The translations under genes and the position numbers were made by a program. Positions 37,101 to 52,100 of a stretch of DNA of 64,000 nucleotides are shown here, piece after piece (positions within the stretch are counted from its first letter, which is position 1; each line of letters starts with the position of its first letter). The notes beneath the pieces were generated by a model, which searched no databases, was not told where the DNA came from, and was given only the letters and a program-made list of their open reading frames with translations. Origin of the DNA: Saxidomus purpurata (taxonomy: Eukaryota; Mollusca; Bivalvia; Venerida; Veneridae); NCBI GenBank assembly GCA_022818135.1, contig JAFMSR010000010.1, positions 31,482,269-31,546,268 on the forward strand. Direction: 5' to 3'.

Positions 37101-40100
37101 TTGAAGACAGAACCTTCGAGAATTTAACACAACTGACATACTTGTATGTATATTTATAAGTCATACGCGCTAATATGGAAATATACATACCTGTTTAAAA
37201 TAGAGTCATATTCTTCTGCATTAAAGGCTAGGTACATTTAATAACTTGTGTATTAGTTGTCCAAATAGGTTAAGCCCAAAATGTGTAATAGTATATAATT
37301 CGATGTGGTAATGGACGATTTCATTTATTTAATATAAACAAGAAGATGAAAAGATCAAACAGGAATAAAGCACTTCAGATCATTGTAGCCCCTACATGTA
37401 ATCGAAAATATTTTCTACTGTTTCAGGAAAGTTCAAGGTACAAGCTTGAATCACGTTCCAGATTTGTCCAACACAGCCGTTATAAACTTGTAAGTTTACA
37501 TAACATCTTGTAAGTTTACATAACATTTTGTAAGTTTATATTACATCTTGTAAGTTTTTATAACATCTTGTAAGTTTACATTAAGTTTCAAATTGACTTC
37601 TATCACTGAATCCTTGTATAAAATATAGTAATAGAGTAGTGAGTTGTCAATGATGGAGAAAATAGATTAATGTTACACATACTTTTATAGTATATTAACA
37701 GTCAAATCTATGACTGTGATATGTTTTATATATAGAAAACTTTAACTCAATCGTTGATGATTACTTTTAATCGCAATTTTACCGTAACTCTTGTAGAAAC
37801 CTTGCTGGAAACAATATTGCTATTAACACGAACAACTACAGAGGCTGGAAGTTGCCGTCTACCATTGAGAGAGTGTAAGTATATTGTAAAACAACTGGCG
37901 AAATAAGGCCATAGTGTTTTCTAAGTAAAATAAAAAGCAAACAGTATGTTTATACCAAAACAATATGGTCATGTTTTATTAAGATCAGGGGAAAAATCAA
38001 TAGTTCTTTACGTGTGACGGTAGCTTTGCAGAATTTTGGCGCCGTCTCGGAACTCTGCAAAGTCGGAACGGAACCTTTAATCTTGCATTTTAAGGGGTGA
38101 GATCTGCAGTTCGTACCAGGCAGGAAAATTTTCATCCCCCTTTAAAACAATAGGTAATAGTGACGTAACGTTATAAACAATGTACCACTTAAATTGCATA
38201 TCGAGTAATTAAAGAAGGTATGTCATATAAAATGCATCATTTGCCCAATGGTTGTTTTTAATGGATCCAAGCCGATTGTCGGTAGACGTCTCCATCAATA
38301 CTTGTTCAGATAAATATCCAAAACAAACTCCTGGATCGGCAGAGCCTCGTTCCCGCCAAAACAGTTAAACTCAGTGACGGCAGTTAAATCGAAACGGTCG
38401 GATATAAAAATTGAGCTTATTTTAGACTTTGTAATATTTTGTCCTTTTTTTAATCTTTTTCAAAATGGAAAAGTGATAACTATTTAAAGCACTGTCCCCA
38501 AAACAACATACTAGTATTACATCAAGTAGATATTGTTCTTAATGTTTGATCCCATTTGCTCCGCAATCGATTCGCTCAGGTTTTAAAAAAGTCAATGTAT
38601 TCACATTAGGTCCAAACCAAAATACATGTCAGTGGCTCGAAAGGTCAAATGGCAGGTTAAACACAAAAGGTCGAGTTTATTAAGTCAAATTTTAGCAATT
38701 TTAAGACTTTATAATCTTTTGCTCCTTATTAAAATGACTAATAAACACTGAATCTCTAAATTAAAGAAGCACTAGATGAACAATACACATAAGACAGTTA
38801 ATCCCAAATCAGGTAGAATTGTTATTTAGTGCTTGAAACCATTTGTTTCCAATCAATGCTCAGTATATATAAAAAAAATGACTGTTTTTACCGTACTAGT
38901 ATTAGTGGATTAGTATTATTAAATAAACTATAACTAAAAATAATTAGTAAAGAATTGTTACAGTAATAGGGAAATTCAATTTAAAGGGAACCGGAACCTC
39001 AAAACGATTAAATTCGAAAAGAAGGAAAACGCAAGAACTTGAAGGGTCAAAAAGTTAAACAGTATTGTAAGTTATAGGATTTATTCAACGGGCCTCACAA
39101 TTTTAAATGCTTAAAAAATTTAACAACCGGTTAATTCAACAGCCGGCCTTAAATTTTGGAACAACTAGTTCCAGGTCATTTTTAAATCATTATTCACGTT
39201 AAGACTAAGTAGAGGCGTTTACGACTTAACAGTATCTACATAACGAACATGTTATACTATAAACCGTATAAAGTAAGTTTGAAGACATAGAGGAAAATTG
39301 TTGGTTTCAGTAAGATCACGTTATATATATACAGTGGGGACCAAAACTGATATTTTTACCAAGTAGAGAACGGGATGTTATTAAATAAACAATAATTTTT
39401 GGTGTTCACGGAAGTGAAATTAACGTGAAATGAACCGAAACCAACAAATTTCAATTTATTTTAATGGGTAAAACACAACTACTTGTCAAAAAGTTTATTT
39501 CTGCATAATATGGACAAATCGTTTGAAACGGCATCGAAACATAGCCAAATGACGTCAAATTTAAACGACGCATGTCGCATGGTTTCCAGCATTAATTACA
39601 GCTGGTTAAACTTTTTGACGTAACAACTGGTTAAAGATTGCAAAACGAGTGATCACTAAAAATGGTAGATCCACTGTTTTCAAACGTGGATTATCACATT
39701 ATCTAACATTTCCGTACATGTAAAACTCTATAATTCACTGGAAAACATAAAATCAAGAACGTTCTTATTTGACGTATGGCCTCGGATTTTGTATACTCTA
39801 AGTGAAGGCTTTATAACGACATAACTAGTAGATAAATGTCCGTTCCCGCGTGAAATTATGTATTTCATAAAAGTACGTCGTTGTTTTCAATGTGTTTTGG
39901 GTTGTAAGAATTGGCCCGTTAAACAAGACAATATTCGCAAGAAATTTAGCTATGAATCTGTTCAGGCTTCATTGTAACTGATTGGCGCCAAATTCTAATT
40001 TAATGTTTCATAGAACGATTGTTTACAAACTTTATGAATGCTCCCTGTTGAATAAATCCTGCTTAAAGCTAATTGTCACTGCTTAGAAATTTTATAATTA

Positions 40101-43100
40101 CAGAGCTTTGATGAATAACCTGATATATTATATACCAGACGGCTGGATTTCTGGGCCCAACCTTCGTATAGTGTAAGTATCAACATAGACAGAATCACTT
40201 TGTAGACTATAACAAAACGTTTTGTTAACACAAACTGAAAGGTTTCCGTATTAAAAAAATGCAAATAGTTATATTAAGTCTGTTAATTTAAGTCAATTTA
40301 AAGGTTGTCGCAATTCGAAAGATGAAGTTCTGCTCATTTTATTTCGACGATCCTGTAGTTTTCGTTTGACTTTAATATCCTCTATGTGCAGTGTTTTGTA
40401 ACATGCGACCAAACCTAGGAGATTTGTAAAATATGTATTTACATGTCATTTTTCAACATTACCTATCATTTTATCTATATTTCAGGAGCTTTGGCAACAA
40501 CCAGCTGACACAAATTCAACAGTCAATATTTGACGACGTTTCTGCACTGGTTTACTTGTATGTATACTATTGTTAGATTCAACAATTTATTCAATTACGC
40601 ATATATGTAAACAGACGATAGAGCATACAAAAGTAATTGGCTGTCAAATTGATTCAGATCTGATTACTACATCCGAAATCCAAGATGGTACAAAAATGTA
40701 ACATGTGACCTTATTTTACATGCGCAGTCTGTTTACAAATATTATAACATACAGCACGGTTAAGATATAAATATCCACATGGAATAAGCTTCTTATTATG
40801 TACACTCATATTTTAGAGAACATAGATATCATAAATTTGACATAATTCAAAGTCTCTACAATTTATAACTATACTAGATGTGAATATAAACTAAAGGTTC
40901 AGACTCAAATCTGATATCAAAGTGAACGAATTGAGCTGGGAAAGCAGTTAACACATTTGCTACCTGATATTGGGCCGATGCAATATAGTATATGTTTTTC
41001 ACAATTCATATATTTAGTTATTCTGTTTTTATCCTCAGAGGCATGGATGGAAATCAGATAACCAGAGTTTCTAAAAATACTCTCGCACCGTTAGCAACAA
41101 ACAACTTTGTACACTTGTAAGTACATTATCAATCGTACTAGGCAACGAAAACATGTACAGTTAAGTCTATTGTAATAACTATTCAGAATCTGTGATATGC
41201 AGTCATTGTTGTTGTGATACACACATCAGAGATACATTATATGTAAAGATTTCGTTTAGACACTGAATGTATAAGATTGCATTATTTACAAGGTATGTAT
41301 GAGTTCACTTGCTATAAATTTTACGTATGTCAATATGTATATACACAGTAACATTAGTGTATACCTGATATTCTTGAAAATACCTATTCGATGAGAAAAC
41401 AAAAAAAAAAGATACACACATTTTAACATAATTCAGAGACAGACAGACGTTAATCAGAATACACAGCTCTGACTCTGACTTATTTATATTTCTAAAACTA
41501 TTTTAAAGAATGCTCTTTTCTTATTTCAGAAATTTAAGTAATAATCTCCTTACATATGTCCAGCCACAAGCATTCAATCAGCTGCCAGCAATTAAGATAT
41601 TGTGAGTAAAGTATCCTATTACTTTGTATCAAACATGTTTCATGCTTGTCTCGTTGCTCATGATTGTTATATGTATTATGTTAAAATCGAATTACTGCTA
41701 GACAGTTTATGTCTCCCGTAAATGTGAACATACAGCTTTTTACGAATAAGACAACGCATATATAATGCAAACATAGGGCAGTCTCACTTATTGTTCTGCT
41801 TCTTAACTTGACTAATGATTGCCCAATGATCACTAAACCTGGTAACAATGCTTAAACGTATACTCTCTCGTTCAAAGTCCATAGTTATACTGCTTGCTTA
41901 GGCAAACTGAGTATGCTGAAATACTGCCTGCTAGTTTTATTCAATAATCAGTAATTTATCTAGTTTCAATGTTATTTATGTATATGTGTATCTTCAAAGC
42001 TCGATAGCTTACACATACATTAAATTTGCTTCACATTACATAGCAGCTTTGACTAATCAGAAAACACAACTTAGGCACACTTTTAACTACCTTTTACAAT
42101 GTATCACAACATTACAAGTCAATGTGGATTTAAACAATACCACTGTATATACCTCTGTGTCCAAATAGTTTGATTGTTAATACATTTAAAATTTAATTTG
42201 ACATTTGGCGAGTAATTTTGTTTTCATTACAGTCTTTAATTCTTGTTCATGTATAAAATATATGGATATTATACGTTTAAAACATTTTCATTATTTTCAG
42301 GGAGCTTCATCAAAACTCATTTTCCACCGTGTTAATTAACTTGTTCGCTGACATGCCAAACCTTGTCCACCTGTAAGTAATTATTCTCAGTCATGTAGTT
42401 AATATTGAAAGAAAGAGTTACATGTAGGAGAAGCCCATATACTACATATTATTTTAGTTAACAATAAAACACAAGAGAACAGCATCTAGAGCCAGATTCA
42501 AACAATACCAGAGAGCAGTTAGGACTATGACATGAGTGTGGCTGCAACAGTTCCACCGGGTTGTCATATCTTGAGACCCAGTCTTCGTTTTATCACAAAG
42601 TATATAGTTCATATTAGATATACCAACATCTCTTGAAAAGTTTTATGTATTGACCTACCAATGTCTTTGTCTTTAAAGGAGAATACGGTTTACAATTTTT
42701 ATATAGGAAACTAGCCCGAACAAACATGTTGGAAGGTTTTTGGAAAATCAGAGAGGTAAACTTCATAAATCAGACCCTGTTCTTTACTGAGCATATTTAT
42801 TTTTACTTTATGGTCAAATAAGGAGGTCTGTCTCACTCCTGACTGCATATTTTTAAGACCAACATAGGCTGAAGAAACTAGATAGAAGATCACATATGAG
42901 TCGTAGGAATCAACACTCTGAAATGTTTCAAAATTCTACCGTTAGTTACAGAGAAGAAACTTTTATAAGTTTACAATAAAGACAAAAGAATTGTCGATTC
43001 AGCACAAAAAGAAAGTAAAGTACGTCATATAGAGGTCATGCTTTGAATGAAATTTTTCAAAAGCTGAATTCCAATGAAATTATTTTGAAATTGGAATTGT

Positions 43101-46100
43101 GTCGATGGCATCTCGTACTAACTTTGGACAAGGAAACAACTTCGCTTCTCACTGAGCCTTATCCTTTTTCCTACTGACCTCTATATAGATAGGGGTGTTC
43201 TACCTTCATACCATGTTTTAAGGGTTCTCTTTTTTATAGGCAGTACTGTATATTTTGTGTAGGAATTTACACGACTTCGCACTGTCCTAAACAGACAGCT
43301 TTAGACCAAGGGCTCATGATATAGTGTTTAAAGTATCGTGTATTACCAGCAGGCCACATCATTATTGTGGGATTGTTTCAAGTTGTTGCTTGTGCAAACA
43401 GTGTATGAGGAGTTAATGGCTGGGACAGACAGACAGACAGACGACCCAGATAGACCTCGCCCTGCCTCAACAAACACTGCTCAAGACTCAGAGGCCTCCT
43501 AAAAATATTTTGTAAAATCAGTCAAAATAAAATATAGTAATCAGTTTCAGTTGTGTTAACTGTTGATCTCCATGACAACCAAAGTTCTGCGACATCATCT
43601 TCAATAAACAGAATTTTAAGTGAAGACAGTGCAAAAGTTATTTCTATGAAGTTTCAAAATGATTGTTCCTCTTATTGCACAGGACATATATGTTGCTGGA
43701 ATCAAATTGTTAATGACAGACAAACATCAGATACTTCGTATGAGGACCACAAGGTCACTTCGTGCTCAGGTGCTTTGGAAGTGAAGTGATCAAATCCAAA
43801 AATTGCAGTTAAAATGAATTTTTTAATACTATTCACATAATTGTTATTTCTATTGTATTTGTGTATAATTGATACACTTACAACTACCTATTTGTAAATA
43901 ATTAAACAGCGATCTCCATCAAAACGACCTGCAGACGCTCCCAAGGAAGTCTTTCCAGAATTTACCATCACTGAAAGAATTCCGACTTCATTCTCAGAAG
44001 ACACCGATGATTTCCATTTCCTATGACGCTTGGAGTAACATAGGCGGTAGTCTGAAAGAATTGTGGGTATTTTTTTAAATAACTGTTATAACAGTCAATG
44101 AAACATAAACTATTTAATACATATCGTTTTCTTACGGCTCATCACAAAATTAGTTGTTTTTTTTCATTCTTGTAGTCCCTGTATAGAGCTTACATTTAGT
44201 GTTTTTACTTTATGATGAATGCATTACATCCACATTTTTTTCTCTGGGCATTTACTTACTGATTAAACTGTGCTGTGTTAAATGTTTTTCATGAAAATAT
44301 ATTTTTAAAGAATTCTTTTTTACCAGATTTATCAGCGAGAATGAGCTGCCAACATTTCCTCATCAGGTTTTAGAGGAGTCCGGGCCTTATCATAGCCTTA
44401 CAAGACTGTAAGTAGTGTAAAATACTTTATCAAAAATCTGCATTCCCTCTCAATGTTCCGTATTAATGTTTGATGTATCAACTCAGTTCCATTAACTGTC
44501 CGGGTTTATGTTCCGGACAAGCATATAACAAAAAGGGATATATCAACCGGAGCTATGATCCTACATGCTTTCATTTTCCTTTAATTGTCTTGTGAAGCAT
44601 CAATACATTGTGCATTTGATGTGATGCTTTACATAATTGGTGATAATTCGAAAACTTTAAAAATAGAATTATGTTTTTTTGTTACAATGACCTGTATCAA
44701 TGAATGTAAGAAGTATCAACTCGTTTCCTTTAATTCTCTTCAATTTATGCTCCAAAGAAGTATCTGACGAACAGTGTCGACATTATTATCTATTTATCTT
44801 TCTGGAAGTTTTCATGACACTTGTCTCATTGGCAAGTATTGTCTCAGAGCCAGTGATTCTGTCATTGATTTGTTTCTCGGATAAAACAATTGTCACATGT
44901 CTCCAAGTTACCGCCATGATATACAATATTTATTTTTCAAACAGATATAAAACATAAGATTTGACCATTGTCTTTAACTAAACTAGAACCGGCTTTTCGG
45001 AAAAAAAGAAATTATAAAATATAAGATTTGACCATTGTCTTTAACTAAACTAGAACCGGCTTTTCGGGAAAAAAAAGAAATTTATTCAACTTTTCAAGTG
45101 TCAATTAGTTGTTATTCAAAGACATAAAAGTAAAGATTGATAGAAAGTACGAATTCTTCACATATGACGCGTACTTTAATCAGATACATATTCAGAAATA
45201 TTTCGTTCTTTCAGCCACGCTGACTACAATTCTATTACGAATTTAACAGAGTTTGGCACAGAAGCATTCCCAGACAACCAGTACGCATTGTACGCCCAGA
45301 GGCTCAGGACATTCACGCCTTTCTCCGCACTTCCTGCCTTGGAATACTTGTATGCATTTTGCTGTTACATGTATTTTACTTCACCCTATGCATCTTTCTT
45401 TCCGAGAACATTTTTATTACTGTAAATCACTTTGAATTCGCGAGACGAAAACAATCGCAAATATTTATCTCCAGGTTAATTCACAATACCACGAATTCAA
45501 GCGATCCAGCTGGTTCACACTGTTGTAACAATATCGAACAATTCCTGAGAGCAATTTGTGCGATTGATAACACGCGAAAAAGGTTATCGCGAATATTACA
45601 TGATTTACAATATCTTATATCGACAGAATTGTGGACATTTCAGAATATAATCACGGCTGTGCCTGCAGATGTACAATGTGCTGCTGAACTCTCATGACAC
45701 ATCTTCATTCATAAATTCAGAATAGTTATTTTGTGTGGAATGAATTAAGCAGCTTTTATGTTTGTAATGACTATCGAATCGGGGGAAAAAATTCTCCTCT
45801 CCTAATGAAGAACATACAGCCTTTAACTTTCTGTCTCAAATTTTGTCATTCTTTACATAAAACTTTGCGATTACATCAATAACTGTTATTCAGACATAAT
45901 TATTTAGACATATCCATTTGTAATTAATGTTTCTTAATACACATTTTAATCATTTCAGACAGCTGCGTGATAACCTAATTACAACCATCAACACAACGGA
46001 CTTGTGCGAGCTCCAGAATTTGACAGAACTGTATTTGACCGCTAATAGAATTCGAGAGTCTTTAATGGATGTAGATTGCTTTGCGTGTCTGCCCAGTCTT

Positions 46101-49100
46101 AGAATACTGTTAGTAATACTTTTTCATTCACATGCATGTTTGAACTATTCTAGAATACTGAACTTTGTTAATGGTAATTGCAAATAGCTAGTTCTTTAAG
46201 ATTTGATGGTGCATGTGTATTTATATTTAGTAAGAGTATATAAATTTATGCTCGATTGTGAAAAGCTTGTAGCTTACCGAGTCATTCTCAGTCCGCTCCT
46301 TGAAAACCATTACTGGTGTCTCATGAGAAGGGGGGGGGGCCCCCCGGTTACGGTCAACAACCGATGATATTTTAAGTAGTTCATGCATTTTAAGGTATCT
46401 AAATTGGAATTTGATACAATACGTACCGGAAGCACTCCAGTCATCATCAGTGGTACCTAGTCTACGAACTCTTGTTCTCAATGGCAACAAAATAACATTT
46501 ATTGAGAAAAATGCCTTCACGAACGTCAGCACGTTACAGTACCTGTGAGTAAATTTTGTTCAATCTTGTTATTGAATGCACGAATAAATAGTAAAGCGGT
46601 AAAATTTATAATATAATGAATGTTTATATTCAACTGTGTTTTAGGAGTAGTTTAGGGACTTTTTTATTACAGTTTTATCGCTACTCGGCAAATTACTTGA
46701 ATTGATTGTCTTTCTTCTCATTCAACGTTTAAACGAAAACTGCAAACGCACTCAGCCCGAGTCAAACGACAAATGAACCTAGAATTCAAGATTGTTTGAT
46801 TTTTCAGGTTAATAGCCAGAAATAACATACTTGCGATAGAAGACGAAGCTTTTCCATCACAGCTTATAACATTGTAGGTATTACTCAGCCGTTTAATAAT
46901 AGAAGAAACAGCTTATTGTAACAGTTTACGCACTATTGTTTTAGAAAAAAAAACGCAACTTTATCGAGTATTTTGAGCCTTTCTGTATTAAGGTACATGG
47001 AAAGCCAGAATTTTGAAAAACAAAAGCATCTTTAAAATTACTCACTGATTTGCTGTAGAATTTATAAAAGCCTTCACCATTCACCATTTGTCTTGAAACG
47101 TATATCTATATTGCCAACACTTAGATCCAACATTGTCCCTCTTTATATAGACGCTTGGAAGAAAACGAGTTTCGATTCCTACACAAGTATCCGTTTCAAA
47201 ACCTGACCAGTCTTCTATCATTATATCTTCAAGACAATGAAATCAAGGTTATCCCGGATGAAGCGTTCCACGGATGCACTTCTCTAAGAAATCTGTAAGT
47301 ATAACACTGATGTAAAATAGTACAATATAATGCTGTTATTCGTTTACAAACTCTTTCAAACTTGGTTTTACACTTTTTTAAATAATTAACCGAAATTATA
47401 GTGATGAATATACTAGTGCTATCTTTTTTTCTGAACTGTAGATTTGTGGACAGAAACAAAATTGTACAATTAAAACAAGTCCATCTGTCGGATACCTCTG
47501 TTCTACGAGAATTGACGGCCAGCCACAATGATATAGGCTGGATTGAGGACGGTACCTTGTCGCATATTACAAGTCTTAGAAATATGTAAGTTGCTAATTA
47601 TGATCTTTTTGAAGTAAAACTTTTCTTTACCAATATTATTTACGTGCATGTAGCTAAAGAAGTATGTTTATTCTTACAAAAGCCTTGTGATGACATTTCA
47701 ACTGCAAAACTTCGCGAATTTAACTTCATGAATTCACATTTTCAATTTCACGACTTCACAATTGCAACCTCACGAATTCACGAATTCAACTTCATGAAAT
47801 CACCAATGTACCACTTCAATTTCATGAATTCACGAATTCAACTTAATGAATTTGCGATTTCATCTTCATGAAATATAAATTTTGAAGCTCAAAATGTGAA
47901 TTCCTTAAGTTGAAATCGCGAGTTATTGAAGATTAAGTCGCGAATTCCAGAAGTTGAAATCATGAATTCATGAATTTTAATTCGTGAATTCATAAAGGTC
48001 AAGTCGTGAAATCGTGATTATATGATGTTGACTTCGTGAATTCTGAAGTAGAAATCGTAAATTCATGAAGTTCAATTCGCGAAATGTTGAAGTAGAAATG
48101 TCACCACAAGGCTCTCTTAAATTCTTCTATTCACTTTTTCATTTTCTCTTTTCCAAGTTTATACAATGTAAGAAAGTATAATGTTATGTATTTGCTTCAA
48201 TATTAAAACTTAAATATAATGTTTTATGCATTAGAATTGAATGCAAACAGATCGGCACACAGTAATTTAGGCACCACGATATTTGGGCAAACCTAATTCA
48301 AACATCAAACTTGGTGTTGATATAACATCGACACCACATACATTTTTGAGCCATTACATAGAAGTTGTTAAGCTTGCTTCCATGTCAAACAGTAATTTTG
48401 TATATCTATGATTCACACTTTAGATTCTAGTCAAGGCATTCAAATGAGTCTTATGACAAGACACCACGAATTTTACACGAAGTCAAGTATAAATTAGTAT
48501 CAGTTTATAAGATTTTTATTGTCCCTCTCATAAAAGTAATAGGAATATCACGAGCTTTATCTGGAGAAAAATGTATTTAAATGTTTGAATATTTTGTTCA
48601 ATGAGAACTGATCGGATCAGTGGTCTAGCGGTAAACGCGCTTGACTTGTTATCAAGGGGTCGTAGGTTCGATTACCAGCTCCTCCAGAAACATAACTAAA
48701 ACCGAAATTCAATGTATCGGTGCTGTAAACCGGTCATGTTAAAGAACCTGGGGGTGTCACTGGAACGGGACGCGTTCTGTGTCTCGCACTATTCCCTGGA
48801 ACATTAACTAATATATATATTTTTAGAGGCATTGGGACCAACGATAAAACTATATTGCTGTCAGAATTTTTTGGTTGAAGTTGTAATAAACAAATTAACA
48901 AATTCCAATCCTTACTTCCAGCGATCTTTCTGACAATAAGCTGACAACTTTACCAGCCGGTGGTACGTTTGAGGACTTGACAGTGTCTGAATCAATAGAT
49001 CTGTCCAACAACAGAATTAATATTCTTAGGACAGACAGTTTTAAGAATTTGGCTATTACTGAAACCTTGTAAGTACTCTTCCGATTTATTCATCTCTTTC

Positions 49101-52100
49101 ATCAAACTTTCTGCCCTTTAATTGATATGAACTGATTTTGATAACAAACCCCTGCATGTGCTTAATTCTGTGTAAATGGCAAAGAAATAAAAGATATACT
49201 CGTCTAAATGTTTGACTGCAATCTTTTCAAACTTGTAACGGCAGCGCCATTGGTTGAAGATTGCTTGGTAATACGTCGCTATGTCTATGCTGCTTGTAGT
49301 TGCGTGTAGTAGTGCTGTGTTGTAACTTATTTATCGTTGTTTTGGTGCAATGCAAAGCTGGACCATTGGCATTTCGAATGTCGTTCATAAATTATAGCTG
49401 CAGCAATAACTACTTGACAGAACGTATCTACTTCAGATTGAAACTGCGTGATATTTACGTACGTTTTGACTTTGTTTCAGGTCTCTTTTTGGAAACCAGA
49501 TATCAAAGATTGAAAGTTATGCTTTCAATGGTGTATCAACCGATAGTCTAAATTTGAACGATAACCCATTACGAGAACTGAGTTCATACTCTTTCAATAG
49601 CCTTCACATTTCGGATAACATATATATGCAAAGCTTGTATTTTTCTACAATACCAACAAAAGCGTTCAACGACGTTAGTGCCAACTATTTATACCTGAAT
49701 GACGGGTTGGTATCCGACATTGGAGAGGAAGCGTTCTATGATCTCAATGTTGCAAGGCTGTAAGAAATTTGTGTTTTCTTTCTATTTGTACAAGAAACTC
49801 ATAAATTGTCAAGCCTCTTAATAAAGGGTTACGAATATTACTAGTCCTTATGCAATATTGATGTTGTCAATAAGTAGATTTAATATCGCGTACTGACAAC
49901 CGAATAATTTAGAGGATAAAAATGACAAAATGTTGTGTGTTTGAAAAGTGCTTGTAGTAAGTTAAATGTAACGTCATGTGTAGCAATTATTCGATTCGAA
50001 CTCGACCTATTTTGTACAAAGGCACTCACATTTAATGAAAATGCAGAAAAATGTAAACTCATACAGAAGGTTTAGTGTGAACGGACGGACGGACGGACGG
50101 ACGGACGAACGGACGACAGACAGACAGACATCATTGCAGTCATAATAGCTCATCTCGAGCACTTGGTGTTCAAGTGAGCAAATCAAAACATAATAACCTG
50201 TGTCCCCTTATTTCAAATCCAATATTTACGGTCGTTATCGTTTTGAAATTTTGCGAGCATTCTATTCTAAAATGTATTTGTGTTGTGTATTGATTTCGTT
50301 TTGATTTTCACACGTTTCATACGTATTTGTATTGTCTTAATTGCGTTATGGGATGCCGGGGAATTGTAGTTTTAACATTTTCTGTTTGCTATGGCTCGTT
50401 GATTGGATGTCTACAGATCATGCTAAATGAGCATCTTATTTTAATGTGGAACTTTGTCTTGCAACACTGTAATGCATGCCCTATGAATGTTATACCTAGA
50501 ATGAAAGTAATCATTTGTTTAAACGTCAAAGATATGTAACATTTTATATTTTAGGTACTTGAATAGTAATAATATACAGACGGTGACGAATCCTATATTT
50601 GGAGGTACCTCAACTGTGTCAAATGCCTTGTATTTTTTCTCGAACAATATGATTGGATTGAGTTTCGACGCCTTTGACAATGTTGACCTGCACAATCTCT
50701 ACCTCTATAACAACAATCTTGAATTGTTTCCTCAAGTCATTCAGAAACAACTTTACAATATTATGTAAGTTTATTTTCTCTTGTTACGAAAACACCTGGT
50801 GGAGAATCTGTTTGCATGGTAGGGGAAGGGTTAACATAAAACATGCATTAATTGAATTAGAGAAAAAACGTAAACAGTTGTGAGCACTTGTAAGGTGTGA
50901 GTTGTGATATTGCTATTAAAGAAATGTTCAATATATAATAAACATGCATGTAGCGATATCTAACTGTGTCATACCAGGACACTTCATTCTTAAAAACAGT
51001 AAAAACACCAATGTGGCATATATTGATTATAGATTCTTTCAAATTGTAAAACAATGTGGAATTGTACATGAAAAATAAATATAATAGTAACTAAATGGCG
51101 CATTTTTGTCTGGAAGGCTGTCCATATACTAGTGTACTGAAATATAAGACACTAAATGAAATTTAATGCGTAAGCAAATTATAAGAGTTACAGTCCAACT
51201 TCCCCAAATGACGCTTCACAGAGCAACAAACTCCCGAAAAAGACACACATTTTCTTTCCCGTTGAATTAATCATAAACGGAATCAACCTCTGCAGCACAA
51301 CACCACTTAATAACAAACACATTTTATGTTCACTCCAGAGAGGTTGCACTGTATTAAATGTATCATATATGCATACCAAAATGTTTGCACCGCAGATTAT
51401 ATTTGTTTTTTTTTGTCTATCACAGACATCTAGGAAGCAATTCGATTACAGAGATCCCGACGGGATTTCTGTCCGGTCAGACATCTTTAGTTCAACTTCA
51501 CCTGAACAACAATCAAATGCAATACCTTGAAACTGGAGTTTTCGACGACCTTACTGCATTGCTGACACTGTGAGTAAACATATAACTCATATTGAACAGT
51601 GCAACACATCTGACTTTAAAGCTTTGAATTGGTTTGTATTTGGAGTTTTACCAATGTTCTTCGATATATAATGTTTAAAAACACAAAGATTGAAATGTTT
51701 TACTCAGACATTCCTTCATCCAAGGCTAACACGTGTGAGTGATCCTAATTTTTCAGTTTCTGTGTTCTTTCTGAAGACATGACTAAAATCATGGGTTTTG
51801 ATTTTATTAAACTAAACCATGAGAGCTGCGATTCATTGTCGAATTTTTAACATAGTTAAGTCGGTGTCAATGTCGGCTGGATATTATGCCTACGTTAGCA
51901 TGATCATGATTAGGGGCTTAATAACATGATTAAACGGATGCAGCTTTTAACGTCCTGTTTAACTTGTTTTAATATGTGAACATAGTCTCTTTTAACCTTT
52001 TGTTGTTTTTTTGTGTTTTTTTTTGAACTTGTTCTATATGTAAAATTTAACATATACCAAATGAACACTGTTAAAGTAGCTTTTGTGTAACTTATCAATA

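Noticed and set aside
45359..45697. 112-codon + strand frame in intron 14
   Set aside because: No LRR pattern. It would overlap the exon 14 donor region and is not needed for phase continuity.
46227..46532. 101-codon minus-strand frame
   Set aside because: It is the antisense shadow of exon 16 plus the adjacent SINE-like copy.
46441..46544. Shorter version of exon 16 starting after CTCCAG
   Set aside because: It needs a different phase from exon 15 and leaves half an LRR missing. The acceptor at 46394 restores both phase and a full repeat.
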